A stretch of DNA of 64,000 nucleotides from Pedobacter sp. HDW13. GTDB lineage: Bacteria; Bacteroidota; Bacteroidia; Sphingobacteriales; Sphingobacteriaceae. A program made the position numbers and the translations under genes. The stretch lies in assembly GCF_011303555.1 (NCBI RefSeq), contig NZ_CP049868.1, positions 4,712,001-4,776,000 on the forward strand, in the 5' to 3' direction. Below, in pieces: positions 27,543-36,308 of this stretch. The number at the start of each line of letters is the position of its first letter. Positions within the stretch are counted from its first letter, which is position 1. The notes under the pieces are model-generated. The model saw only the letters and a program-made list of their open reading frames with translations. It was not told the origin of the DNA and searched no databases.

Positions 27543-27822
27543 ACAGCATCTAGTAATTCCACCAATAGTAGATAATTTATACAGAAGAAGGGAGAGGGAG
27601 CCTCATCGATCTTCTAGCAACTTTTCAGTAATGAAATAAGTGCTTTACTCATTCCGGAGGTATTCCGGAAAAATAAATTTACTGCATCTAATAATTCCAC
27701 CACTAGTAGATGATTTATACAGAAGAAGGGAGAGGGAGCCTCGTCGATCTTCTAGCAACTTTTCAGCAATGAAATAAGTGCTTTACTCATTCGTCCGAAA
27801 TTTTTCGGGGGAAAAATAAATT
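27543..27822 (+). repeat. Tandem duplication of about 138 bp, two copies
   Basis: Copy 1 is 27543-27680 and copy 2 is 27681-27822. Over the first about 108 bp they differ at only five positions. Each ends in a hairpin of different sequence: TTCCGG/CCGGAA (27652-27657 with 27665-27670) in copy 1 and CCGAAA/TTTCGG (27795-27800 with 27803-27808) in copy 2, both followed by an AAAAATAAATT stretch. Confidence 0.85.
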
Positions 27823-27831
27823 AACTAAGAT

Positions 27832-27873
27832 ATGAAAACACTTAAACTACAAAACTCCTGCTGTTGTAAATAG
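27832..27873 (+). CDS. Possible poly-cysteine leader peptide (13 aa)
   Basis: A 13-codon ORF, MKTLKLQNSCCCK, too short for normal gene calling. Three consecutive Cys codons (TGC TGT TGT), one Lys and the stop lie directly against a 7-bp hairpin (27865-27881) whose left arm starts at the third Cys codon. It is 120 bp before the first of two tandem thiol-oxidoreductase-like genes. Poly-Cys short ORFs act as cysteine-sensing attenuators in mycobacteria; a similar role here is inference. The ORF could also be chance, since 13 codons are easily open. Confidence 0.35.
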   Translation: MKTLKLQNSCCCK

Positions 27874-27881
27874 CATTTACA
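27865..27881 (+). promoter_or_regulatory. Hairpin overlapping the poly-Cys stop codon
   Basis: TGTAAAT (27865-27871), loop AGC, ATTTACA (27875-27881), with a T-rich tract (CTTTTCTTTTTT) about 13 nt later. A ribosome stalled on the Cys codons would open it. Confidence 0.4.
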
Positions 27882-27995
27882 GTTTCAAACATGCTTTTCT
27901 TTTTTGATTAAGCGGCTGGTAATTTACCAGTCATGGAAATGGTATGTCTGCTCCACAGGGTTTTAAAACAGAATTACTAAACTAAAACCATAAAC

Positions 27996-29312
27996 ATGAA
28001 CTTTAAAAACTATCTACCCACACTAAAAGGCCTCTCTTTGGGACTATTGATCAGTAGTTCGGCCTTTTCGGCAACAGTTAAACCACCCGCAGCCTTTATT
28101 AAAGAAGGAATATGGCGCGGTGTATTTACGGTGAGCGAATCGGCTGTTCCATTTAATTTCGAATTTAAGGGCAAAGATCCTGAACACGCTGTTTTTACTT
28201 TGATAAATGGCACCCGTCGCGATGATTTCCATGTGCAGCGTCTTGGAAAGGATTCGATTTTCGTTAAAATGAATACTTACGATGCAGCCCTGGTGGCCAA
28301 AATAGAACCCAATGGTACATTAAGTGGTGAGTATCGGAGTTTGGTACCAGGTTTCAGGGGGAACTCTCTGCCATTTACGGCCGAGCCTGGTAAAACCTAC
28401 CGCTTTGTAGAGCCCGGTAAAGATGTAAAACCTACTGCCGACCTATCGGGCAAATGGGAACTTAAATTATACAGTAAAGAAGCTGTTCCTGCATCAATTG
28501 CGGTGCTGAAACAAAACGGGAATAAGCTTACGGGCGTAATTATGACGGTTGTAGGCGATAGCCGTGAAATTGAAGGCACCATACAAGGAAATGAGTTCGC
28601 TTTATCGGGCTTTACCGGTCCAAGTCCTTTTATTATTAAAGGAAAAGTAAATGAAGATGGCACGCTATCAGGAGATCAGGGTTTTGGTATCTATAAAAAC
28701 ATCAAGTTCGATGCCACTAAAAACAACGATGCCAACCTGCCTGATCCCTATAAATTAACCTTTTTAAAAGAAGGCTATAAAAAACTCGATTTCACTTTTC
28801 CTGATCTTAAGGGTAAAGCCGTTTCGCTGAGCGACGATAAATACAAAGGCAAAGTGGTAATTGTAGAAATTGTGGGTACCTGGTGTCCGAACTGTACCGA
28901 CCAGACTGTTTTTCTTTCGCCCTGGTTTAACAAAAACCAAAAACGCGGAGTAGAAGCCATTGCCATTGGTTTTGAACAAAAAGACAGTCTGGCCTATGCC
29001 CAGTACACGCTCGGAAAGCTGAGAGATAAATACGATATCAAATACGATATCCTATTCGGTGGGCTGGCCGATAAGAAACTGGTAGCACAGAAACTGCCCG
29101 CACTCAACAAATTTATTGCTTTCCCAACTACCATTATCATCGATAGAAAAGGAGAGGTACGCGAAATTTACACCGGTTACACCGGCACGGTAACAGGTAA
29201 ATATTACGACGATTACGAGAAGAAATTTAATCGCGTACTAGACGAACTGATTGCCGAACCAGCACCAGAAACTGCTGCAGTAAACAAGAATGAATCGATA
29301 AAAGGAAAATAA
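27996..29312 (+). CDS. Exported TlpA-like thiol-disulfide protein with beta-rich N-terminal half (copy 1)
   Basis: 438 residues, signal peptide at about 1-25 (SSSAFSATV). Residues about 35-240 form two related beta-rich segments (GIWRGVFTVSE...GTLSGEY and GKWELKLYSKE...GTLSGDQ). From about 265 a thioredoxin fold follows (FPDLKGKAVSLSDDKYKGKVVIVEIVGTW) with redox motif C297-P-N-C300, and FPTTIIIDRKG near the conserved cis-Pro. TlpA/ResA-type proteins reduce disulfides in the envelope. It is a tandem paralogue of the next gene (21-bp gap, very similar along its whole length). It is the first structural gene after the poly-Cys leader and the repeats. The N-terminal domain is unassigned. Confidence 0.9.
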   Translation: MNFKNYLPTLKGLSLGLLISSSAFSATVKPPAAFIKEGIWRGVFTVSESAVPFNFEFKGKDPEHAVFTLINGTRRDDFHVQRLGKDSIFVKMNTYDAALVAKIEPNGTLSGEYRSLVPGFRGNSLPFTAEPGKTYRFVEPGKDVKPTADLSGKWELKLYSKEAVPASIAVLKQNGNKLTGVIMTVVGDSREIEGTIQGNEFALSGFTGPSPFIIKGKVNEDGTLSGDQGFGIYKNIKFDATKNNDANLPDPYKLTFLKEGYKKLDFTFPDLKGKAVSLSDDKYKGKVVIVEIVGTWCPNCTDQTVFLSPWFNKNQKRGVEAIAIGFEQKDSLAYAQYTLGKLRDKYDIKYDILFGGLADKKLVAQKLPALNKFIAFPTTIIIDRKGEVREIYTGYTGTVTGKYYDDYEKKFNRVLDELIAEPAPETAAVNKNESIKGK

Positions 29313-29333
29313 TCATTAAAAAACCAAAATAAA

Positions 29334-30656
29334 ATGAGCGTACATAAAATTTTTAAAGGAGCAGTTTTGCTCAGTTCACTGTTTATTGGTGGACAGGTTT
29401 TGGCCGATGGTGTAAAACCGGTAGCTGTAGAAAAAACAATAAAAGAAGGGGTTTGGCGCGGTGTATTTAATGTAAGCGAAACCCAGGTGCCTTTTAACTT
29501 CGAATTTAAAGGCAAGGATTTCGAACATGCTACTTTTACCCTGTTAAATGGCACCCGTCGCGATGATTTCCACGTAAAACGCATTGCACCCGATTCGGTA
29601 TTTATTAAAATGAATACTTACGATGCAGCCCTGGTAGCCAAAATAAATGATGATGGTACATTATCAGGCGAGTATCGCAGTTTGGTGCCGGGTTTCAGGG
29701 GCAATTCGCTTCCTTTTACTGCCGAGCATGGCAAAAAGTACCGCTTTGTTGAGCCGGGTAAAGATGTGGCACCGGCGGCCAATATATCGGGCAAATGGGA
29801 GCTTAAGTTCTATTCAAAAGAACAGGTGCCTAACAAGGTGGCGATACTAAAACAAAACGGAAACAAGCTAACCGGGGTAATTATGCAGGTAACCGGCGAT
29901 AGCCGCGAACTGGAAGGTACTGTACAAGGTGATGAGTTTGTGCTTTCGGGCTTTACGGGCCCAAGTCCTAAAATTTACAAAGGTAAAATCAATCCTGATG
30001 GTACCATCAGCGGCGTAATTTCGGCCGGAATTTACGATAATACCAAATTTGATGGTGCAAAAGACGATAAAGCCGAATTGCCCGATCCCTACAAAATTAC
30101 ATTCTTAAAAGAAGGTTATAAAAAGCTCGATTTTACCTTCCCTGATCTTGCCGGGAAATCGGTTTCGCTAAGCGACGATAAGTACAAAGGTAAAGTGGTA
30201 ATTGTAGAAATTGTGGGTACCTGGTGCCCGAACTGTACCGATCAAACGGTATTTCTTTCGCCATGGTTTAACAAAAACCAGAAAAGAGGAGTAGAGGCCA
30301 TTGCCATTGGCTTTGAACAAAAAGACGACCTGGAGTACGCCAAATACACACTGGGCAAACTGCGCGATAAATACGATGTAAAATACGATATCCTTTTTGG
30401 TGGCCTGGCCGATAAAAAACTGGTATCGCAGAAATTGCCGGCACTCAATAAATTTATTGCTTTTCCAACTACCATTATCATCGACAGAAAAGGCGAAGTA
30501 CGCGAAATTTATACGGGTTATACCGGCACCGTTACCGGAAAATACTATAAAGAATACGAGAAAAAATTTAACGCTTTGTTAGATGAACTGATTGCAGAAG
30601 ATGCTACGGCTACTGCCTCGGCAACAGGCGATAAAAACACGCAAAAAAGCAAATAA
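29334..30656 (+). CDS. Exported TlpA-like thiol-disulfide protein with beta-rich N-terminal half (copy 2)
   Basis: 440 residues, colinear paralogue of the preceding gene. The thioredoxin domain is nearly identical (C298-P-N-C301), while the signal peptide (SLFIGGQVLA) and the C-terminal tail (ATATASATGDKNTQ) have diverged. The beta-rich N-terminal half keeps the same motifs, including GTRRDDFHV and YRSLVPGFRGNSLPFTAE. It arose by local duplication. Retention of both active sites suggests both work, perhaps with different partners. It is followed by a hairpin-bearing 64-bp gap and then YceI. Confidence 0.9.
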   Translation: MSVHKIFKGAVLLSSLFIGGQVLADGVKPVAVEKTIKEGVWRGVFNVSETQVPFNFEFKGKDFEHATFTLLNGTRRDDFHVKRIAPDSVFIKMNTYDAALVAKINDDGTLSGEYRSLVPGFRGNSLPFTAEHGKKYRFVEPGKDVAPAANISGKWELKFYSKEQVPNKVAILKQNGNKLTGVIMQVTGDSRELEGTVQGDEFVLSGFTGPSPKIYKGKINPDGTISGVISAGIYDNTKFDGAKDDKAELPDPYKITFLKEGYKKLDFTFPDLAGKSVSLSDDKYKGKVVIVEIVGTWCPNCTDQTVFLSPWFNKNQKRGVEAIAIGFEQKDDLEYAKYTLGKLRDKYDVKYDILFGGLADKKLVSQKLPALNKFIAFPTTIIIDRKGEVREIYTGYTGTVTGKYYKEYEKKFNALLDELIAEDATATASATGDKNTQKSK

Positions 30657-30669
30657 TCATATCCTTACG

Positions 30670-30694
30670 CCGGTTAAGCTGATGGGTTAACCGG
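30670..30694 (+). repeat. Intercistronic hairpin before yceI-like gene
   Basis: CCGGTTAA (30670-30677) and TTAACCGG (30687-30694), loop 9 nt, no T-tract. Confidence 0.5.
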
Positions 30695-30720
30695 TATTAT
30701 CTAAAAAATATAAATCCAAA

Positions 30721-31386
30721 ATGAAACTAACATTAACCATTTCGCTATTAACCCTGGCCTCTTTAGGCGCTTTATCACAGTCGAACCGCTTTGCTGCGGC
30801 AAACCACAACGGATCTGCATCAAAGAAAATAATTGTTACACCTAATCATGCTTCAAAGGCGCAATCGTTCAAAGTAGATAATGCCAGCAGCAAACTAACC
30901 TGGTTGGCCAAAAAAGCTACTGGCGAACACAGTGGCAACGTAAAAGTGAGCGAAGGAACATTTGTAATTGATGGTACAACACTTAAATCAGGCAGTTTTA
31001 CCATCGATACCAAATCGATTACCGTAACCGATGTTACCGACGCCACCACAAACGGAAAGTTGCTTGGGCACTTAAAAAGCGAAGATTTTTTCAGTACTGA
31101 GAAATTTCCGACTTCAACTTTTGTAATTACATCTGCCAAAAAAGGAAGTGGCAACCAGTATAGCTTAACCGGTAAACTAACAATTAAAGGCATTACCAAC
31201 GAGGTAAGTTTTCCGGCGGCAATTGATGTTGCTGGTAAAAAGTTAACCGCCAAAGCTAAAATTACCATCGATCGTACGAAATATGATATCAAGTTCAGAT
31301 CAAAAAACTTTTTCGAAAACCTTGGTGATAAAGTAATATACGATGATTTTGATATCGATGTAGCCTTAGTGGCGAATGCCGGATAA
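30721..31386 (+). CDS. YceI-family exported lipid-binding protein
   Basis: 221 residues, signal peptide ending near LGALSQS. The YceI lipocalin-like barrel spans about 48-220: FKVDNASSKLTWLAKKATGEHSGNV at the start, GSFTIDTKSITVTDV, LKSEDFFSTEKFPTSTFVIT (family hallmark) and LTIKGITNEVSFPA. YceI proteins bind isoprenoid-type lipids in the periplasm and often sit beside cytochromes, peroxidases and redox proteins, as here. It is third in the redox cluster. An extended N-terminal linker (about 20-47) separates the signal from the barrel. Confidence 0.93.
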   Translation: MKLTLTISLLTLASLGALSQSNRFAAANHNGSASKKIIVTPNHASKAQSFKVDNASSKLTWLAKKATGEHSGNVKVSEGTFVIDGTTLKSGSFTIDTKSITVTDVTDATTNGKLLGHLKSEDFFSTEKFPTSTFVITSAKKGSGNQYSLTGKLTIKGITNEVSFPAAIDVAGKKLTAKAKITIDRTKYDIKFRSKNFFENLGDKVIYDDFDIDVALVANAG

Positions 31387-31416
31387 TAAACCAACCTAAA
31401 CTAAAACGCTTAATAA

Positions 31417-31488
31417 GAAAGGCTGTATTGTTGCCGGATCGTTATGGCGAAGCCGATGGCTCAAAGCAAGTTCACAATACAGCCTTTC
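31417..31488 (+). repeat. Long perfect intercistronic hairpin
   Basis: GAAAGGCTGTATTGT (31417-31431) and ACAATACAGCCTTTC (31474-31488): 15 bp paired without mismatch around 42 nt that contain a smaller GGC/GCC stem. It lies between yceI and the peroxidase gene, without a following T-tract. Confidence 0.6.
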
Positions 31489-31556
31489 CAATTTAAAACA
31501 AACTGCCAAACGATTTTATAAGCTTAATCAGGGCTAAAAGAAACAGAATTGAACCG

Positions 31557-32531
31557 ATGAAAAAAAGAAGTGCTATCATCATACTGAGCTTTATTGCGCT
31601 GTTGCTTACCCAGGCAGCTTTTGTTGGAGGCGGCGTAAGCGAAATCCAAACCAAAGAAGAACTTGGGAGCAGTTTATTTTTCGATAACATCCTTTCGAAA
31701 GACAGAACCATTAACTGCTCATCGTGCCACAGGCCCGAATTTGCCTTTGCTGATACGGCCACTTTTAGCATTGGTATTGGCGGTAAACTAACCGCACGCA
31801 ATTCGCCCGGTTTAACCAATTTATCTGGTCGCACACATTTTTTCTGGGATGGAAGGGCAGCTTCGCTCGAAGAGCAGGCTTTAGGCCCCATTACTTCACC
31901 CGATGAAATGGGATTGAGCATTGAAGAAGCTGTAGAAAGGCTGAACAAGGATAAGGCATACGTCGAGGCTTTTGCAAAAGTATTTAAATCGCCGGCTACC
32001 AAAGATAACCTGTTAAAAGCACTTGCTGCTTTTGAGCGGACCTTAGAAACCAATAACAGTGCTTACGATCGTTACATCAATGGCGATGATAATGCCCTTT
32101 CGGCTGCGGCAGCCCGCGGGCGGCTGTTGTTTATTGGTAAGGCCAACTGCAATAACTGCCACTCGGGAGAAGATTTTACCGCCGATCGTTTTAAAAATAT
32201 TGGCCTTTATAATGGTAAAACCCTCAAAGATGCCGGACGTTTTACCATCACGAAAGACAGCACGGCCATTGGCGAATTTAAAATACCTGGCCTGCGCAAT
32301 GTGGCCTTAACCGCTCCCTACATGCATAACGGACAGTTTAAAACGCTTAAAGAGGTGGTTACCTACTACAATAATCCATCAGCAGTGGTACACGATGGCC
32401 TTAACCGCGACTTATCACTCGATAAACCACTCAATCTATCCGACGGCGATATCAATGACCTGGTAGAATTTCTGAAAGCGCTTACTGATGAAAGATTTTT
32501 AACCGCCAAAAACAACCCGGCCAAAAACTAG
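31557..32531 (+). CDS. Di-haem cytochrome c peroxidase
   Basis: 324 residues, N-terminal hydrophobic signal at about 5-24. Two haem c motifs are visible: C54-SS-C57-H58 and C198-NN-C201-H202, the latter followed by a family-typical FKNIGLYNGKTLKDAGR and FKIPGLRNVALTAPYMHNGQFKTLKEVV stretch with a candidate Met/His ligand. It is of the bacterial di-haem peroxidase/MauG family, which reduces hydrogen peroxide in the periplasm using small electron donors. With YceI, the TlpA-like pair and SOD it makes a peroxide/superoxide defence set. The length is normal for the family. Confidence 0.93.
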   Translation: MKKRSAIIILSFIALLLTQAAFVGGGVSEIQTKEELGSSLFFDNILSKDRTINCSSCHRPEFAFADTATFSIGIGGKLTARNSPGLTNLSGRTHFFWDGRAASLEEQALGPITSPDEMGLSIEEAVERLNKDKAYVEAFAKVFKSPATKDNLLKALAAFERTLETNNSAYDRYINGDDNALSAAAARGRLLFIGKANCNNCHSGEDFTADRFKNIGLYNGKTLKDAGRFTITKDSTAIGEFKIPGLRNVALTAPYMHNGQFKTLKEVVTYYNNPSAVVHDGLNRDLSLDKPLNLSDGDINDLVEFLKALTDERFLTAKNNPAKN

Positions 32532-32557
32532 ATAATTAAAGGAACGGCACATCGTTT

Positions 32558-32578
32558 TTGCGCAGAAAAAAAGCGCAA
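32558..32578 (+). repeat. Intercistronic hairpin before TonB receptor
   Basis: TTGCGC (32558-32563) and GCGCAA (32573-32578), 9-nt A-rich loop, flanked by T on the left and A in the loop. Confidence 0.4.
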
Positions 32579-32612
32579 CAGCCCTTGTTATGCCCAAATT
32601 TTAACACATAAA

Positions 32613-35377
32613 ATGAAAAAAAACATACTATTAATAACCACAATACTCTTTTTTGCAATCAATACCTTTGCGCAAAAAAGGCTCATAACCGGTGTGGTCA
32701 CTTCGGCCGACGATCAAACACCCATCCCCGGGTATCGGTAAAAGTGAAAGGTCTTAATGAAGGTGCCTCTACTACCAAAAACGGTAGTTACCAGGTACCC
32801 ATTCGCAATGGTAAAATTCTGCAGTTTTCTTTTGTGGGCTACATAACACAAGAGGTAGAAATTGGCCAGCAATCGGTCATCAATGTTAGTTTAGTACCCC
32901 TGGCCAGCAGTTTGGATGAAGTGAGTATTGTAGGTTCGCACAATGCCAACCGTACCAAATTAAACTCGGCCAACCCGGTTGATATTATTGACCTGAAGGC
33001 GCTGCAGGAGTCGGCACCACAGGTAAGCGTAACCCAGTTGCTGCAATATGTATCGCCCTCGTTCCATTCGTCGGTTTCGGGTGGAGGCGATGCAGCCTCG
33101 GCTACTTCAACCGCACAGTTGCGTGGTTTGGGTGTCGATCAGTTATTGGTGCTGATTAACGGAAAAAGACGTCATAAAAGTTCCAACATTAGCTGGGGAG
33201 GTCTGGGCAATGGTGCTACCGGTTACGATTTGAATGCCATTCCTACCGGAGCTATCGAACGCATCGAAATCCTGCGCGATGGCGCCGCTGCACAATATGG
33301 TTCTGATGCCATTGCAGGTGTAATTAACATTGTACTGAAGAAAAGTACAGAGGAACTTTCGCTTACTTCAACCGCGAGTGCGCGCAAACGTGGCGATGGC
33401 TTAACTACCCGCACCAGCAGTAATTACGGACTTAAACTGGGTAATAAGGGCGGTTATTTAAACATAACCGGCGAGTTTGCCACTCAGGCAGTTTCCTTAC
33501 CTGTTGGTAATTCTGAGTCGGGATTGTACATTGGCCCTGCTTATGGTGGTGGTGCCAATACCAGAGGGTTCGACCAGATTTATACCAAAGAAATAGACGA
33601 TGCCATTTTAGCCAGCAGGGGTATAGACCGCCATTATTTCGATCAGCGTGGAAGTACCAACAAATCCATTGACGGTTTATTATTTTTTAATGCTTCTGTT
33701 CCGTTAAAAGATGATGTAGAACTTTATTCATTCGGAGGCATCAGTCACCGCACCTCACAATTTACTGCAGTTTACCGTCTGCCAGGCTGGACTGAGCGTA
33801 ACAATACGTTTATTTATCCCGATGGTTTTTTACCAGCTATGGATAACATTCTTTCCGATAAATCGTTGGCGATTGGTGTAAAAGCCAAAGTGAAAAACTG
33901 GAAGGTGGATATTTCCAACGTGTATGGCATCAACGATTTTTCGAATGTAGTCAGCAATTCGCTCAATGCCAGCCTGGGCCAGCGCAGTCCGCGTAAGTTC
34001 GATGCAGGAAGTTACAATGCCAGCCAGAATACTACCGGTTTAGATTTTAGCCGTTATTTCGACAAGGTATTGAGCGGCTTGAATGTTGCTTTTGGTGGCC
34101 AGTACCGGGTAGAAACCTATCAGATTATCGCTGGTGAGGACGGTTCGTATTCAAAAGCCGATCTTCGTACCATTTATGGCATCGATACTACTGCAACCGG
34201 TATTCCTTACACTACTTCGCTGGGTTTAACGCCTTTAAACGGGCTTTCTCCGGGTTCACAAATCCATGCCGGTTTTCGTCCTTCAAACGAAGTTAATGTA
34301 AGCCGGTCTATTTCTGCGGCTTATTTAGATGCCGAATTGAATATTACGCCTAAATGGCTGGTATCTGGTGCATTAAGGGTCGAAAATTATTCGGATTTTG
34401 GTAGTGTATTTACCTATAAAGCTGCTTCGCGCTTTGGCATTACCGATTGGTTAGGCGTAAGGGCTTCCATCAATTCGGGCTTCCGCGCGCCCGATCTGGC
34501 CCAGTTTTACTATACCGAAACCTCTACCACTTTTCAGAATGGGGTAGCTATCGATCAGGTTACCGCCAATAACGTAAATCCGGCCACTACAGCCTTGGGT
34601 ATTCCTGCCTTAAAGGCCGAGAAATCGAAGGGTTACACCGCAGGTTTTACCGCTTCGCCATTGCCTAATGTAGAACTTACGGTCGATGCCTACCAGATTG
34701 ATATTAATGACAGAGTGGGAAACACCGGGCGTTTTTCGGCAACTGATACCAATTTGCCGGCCGATGTACGGGCACTTTTTGTACAAACCGGAACCGTGCA
34801 GGCTAAGTTTTTCTATAATTCTTTCAGTACCCGAACCAGAGGGATAGAAGTAGCCGGCAGCTATAAATTTCTTTTCGAGAACGGTGGCAATGCCTCTTTT
34901 CTGGCCAGCGCCAACTTTTTAGATACCAAACTCACCAATGTAAATACCCCCAAAGGACTGGAAGCCTACCGTTACATCATATTCGACGAGTCGGAACAGG
35001 CACGTGTAACCAATAATATTCCTTCAACAAAAGTAAGTTTACAGGGCACCTACAGTTATAAAAAATTAAATATCTTACTGCGTACAGTATATTTTGGCTC
35101 GGTGGTGTCGGTTTCGCAACTCAACGCCAATTTCCCTAAACCCGATTACTACTATCAAACATTTAGCCCGATTTGGGTAACCGATATTTCGGTTGGTTAT
35201 AAATTAACCAATAATTTGCTGGCCACTGTGGGCGCTAATAATTTATTTAACGTACTGGGCGATTATAGCGTTCCGGCACCGGGCAGCAACATTACCCGTA
35301 ATCCTGGCCCTGGTGGCGCGCAGGCAGGTACCAATGCCGGCATTCAGCCATTTGTGAGATTATCGGCCAAATTTTAA
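32613..35377 (+). pseudogene. Frameshifted TonB-dependent receptor (non-SusC type)
   Basis: The ATG at 32613 opens a signal peptide (LLITTILFFAINTFAQ) and a carboxypeptidase-regulatory-like start (RLITGVVTSADDQTPIPG), then a stop is met. The frame from 32744 continues the same domain (VKGLNEGASTTKNGSYQV). One extra G in the GGG at 32730-32732 gives PIPGVSVKVKG and one 921-residue protein. The plug (about 110-210: LRGLGVDQLLVLINGKRRH, IERIEILRDGAAAQYGSDAIAGVINI) and the barrel are of the siderophore/vitamin receptor kind, not SusC: no SusD follows. A DUF4397 lipoprotein and SOD come next, so iron or haem uptake tied to redox stress is plausible. True mutation or sequencing error cannot be told apart here. 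Confidence 0.85.
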
Positions 35378-35393
35378 TTCTTAAAACAAACAC

Positions 35394-36299
35394 ATGAAAT
35401 TTTTAAAGAACATAAATCAGTTAAAATATTTAACGTTTACGAATAAACTGGTACTGGCAGCCTCGATTTTAATTGCGGTTTTACCTTCGTGCAAGAAAAC
35501 TGAATACCTCGATACCGATAATGCCGATCGCGAGCCGTTGAGCGCAAAAGTTAAGTTGGTAAATGCGCTAAGCATTACTGCGCCTGTTAATTTTCTGGAT
35601 TTTACCCGGCAAATTAATACCACACTGGTTGCCCATAATGTGGCTACTACTTACCTCGATACCCAGTTTGGTAAAGTACAGTACAATACTACCGAAGGCA
35701 GCAATACCAGTTATAAATCTTCCTATATTTTTGGCGGCGCGGCTTCTTTTGCACAGGAAACAGATAAAGCATCCTTCGCAGGGCCAAATGGACCAATTGC
35801 CAGTTACTACCATACTTTGTTTACCGTTGCCAAGCGTAAACCAAGCAAGTTAAATCCGGGTAACCGCGATAGTTTGGTGCTGGTGTACGACGATTTAACT
35901 GCACCGGCTGCCGGCAAAGCCAAAATCAGGTTTGCCAATTTCTCACCCGATGCACCTAACCTTGATTTAAAAACTACCGGAGGCACTTCCTGGTTTGCCA
36001 ATGTGGCCTACGGTAACTTTGGCGATCAGGTGCAGCTAAGCTACGATGCCAATGGAAAAGCACCAGCCACCATTTCGGGGCTGAGCTGGAAAACACTGGG
36101 ACCATTTAAGGAAATTGCTGCAGGTGCTGCACAAAACCTCGAGCTTAGAAACAACAGCACAGGTACGCTAGTACCGGTAAAAACTGCGGCTTTGAGCAAC
36201 CTTAATTTTGAAGAAGGTAAAATCTATACACTGTTTATCAATGGCAATCTCGCTACCGATGCAGCCTTGCAAGCTACACTGATTGTACACACTAAATAA
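35394..36299 (+). CDS. DUF4397 lipoprotein
   Basis: 301 residues. Lipoprotein signal with cysteine in AVLPSCKK (about residue 34). Two beta-sandwich-like segments follow; the second (AKIRFANFSPDAPNLDLKTTGG at about 180-200) is the typical DUF4397 opening. Such proteins are surface or periplasmic lipoproteins of unknown function, often encoded next to TonB receptors. It begins 16 bp after the receptor stop and ends 9 bp before the SOD gene, so all three are co-transcribed. It might serve as an accessory to the receptor (inference). Confidence 0.8.
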   Translation: MKFLKNINQLKYLTFTNKLVLAASILIAVLPSCKKTEYLDTDNADREPLSAKVKLVNALSITAPVNFLDFTRQINTTLVAHNVATTYLDTQFGKVQYNTTEGSNTSYKSSYIFGGAASFAQETDKASFAGPNGPIASYYHTLFTVAKRKPSKLNPGNRDSLVLVYDDLTAPAAGKAKIRFANFSPDAPNLDLKTTGGTSWFANVAYGNFGDQVQLSYDANGKAPATISGLSWKTLGPFKEIAAGAAQNLELRNNSTGTLVPVKTAALSNLNFEEGKIYTLFINGNLATDAALQATLIVHTK

Positions 36300-36308
36300 T
36301 GGATACTA

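Larger units (their letters stand above)
26997..27995. other. 1-kb non-coding region with repeats and leader elements
   Basis: Divergent spacer between the ABC-F operon and the redox cluster. It holds, from left to right, the ABC-F leader, a TATATTTG box (27277-27284) that fits the Bacteroidota -7 consensus, a 91-bp inverted-repeat element, two 138-140 bp tandem copies and a 13-codon poly-cysteine ORF with a hairpin. The frame at 27403-27639 is not called as a gene because it lies across the repeats. Confidence 0.6.

Noticed and set aside
27403..27639. 78-codon open frame in the non-coding region
   Set aside because: It begins inside the right arm of the inverted repeat and ends inside the first tandem copy; its composition is unlike neighbouring genes and it has no recognisable start context. 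Kept only as a remark in the repeat finding.
27543..27822. CRISPR array
   Set aside because: Only two long adjacent copies with no spacers and no cas genes.
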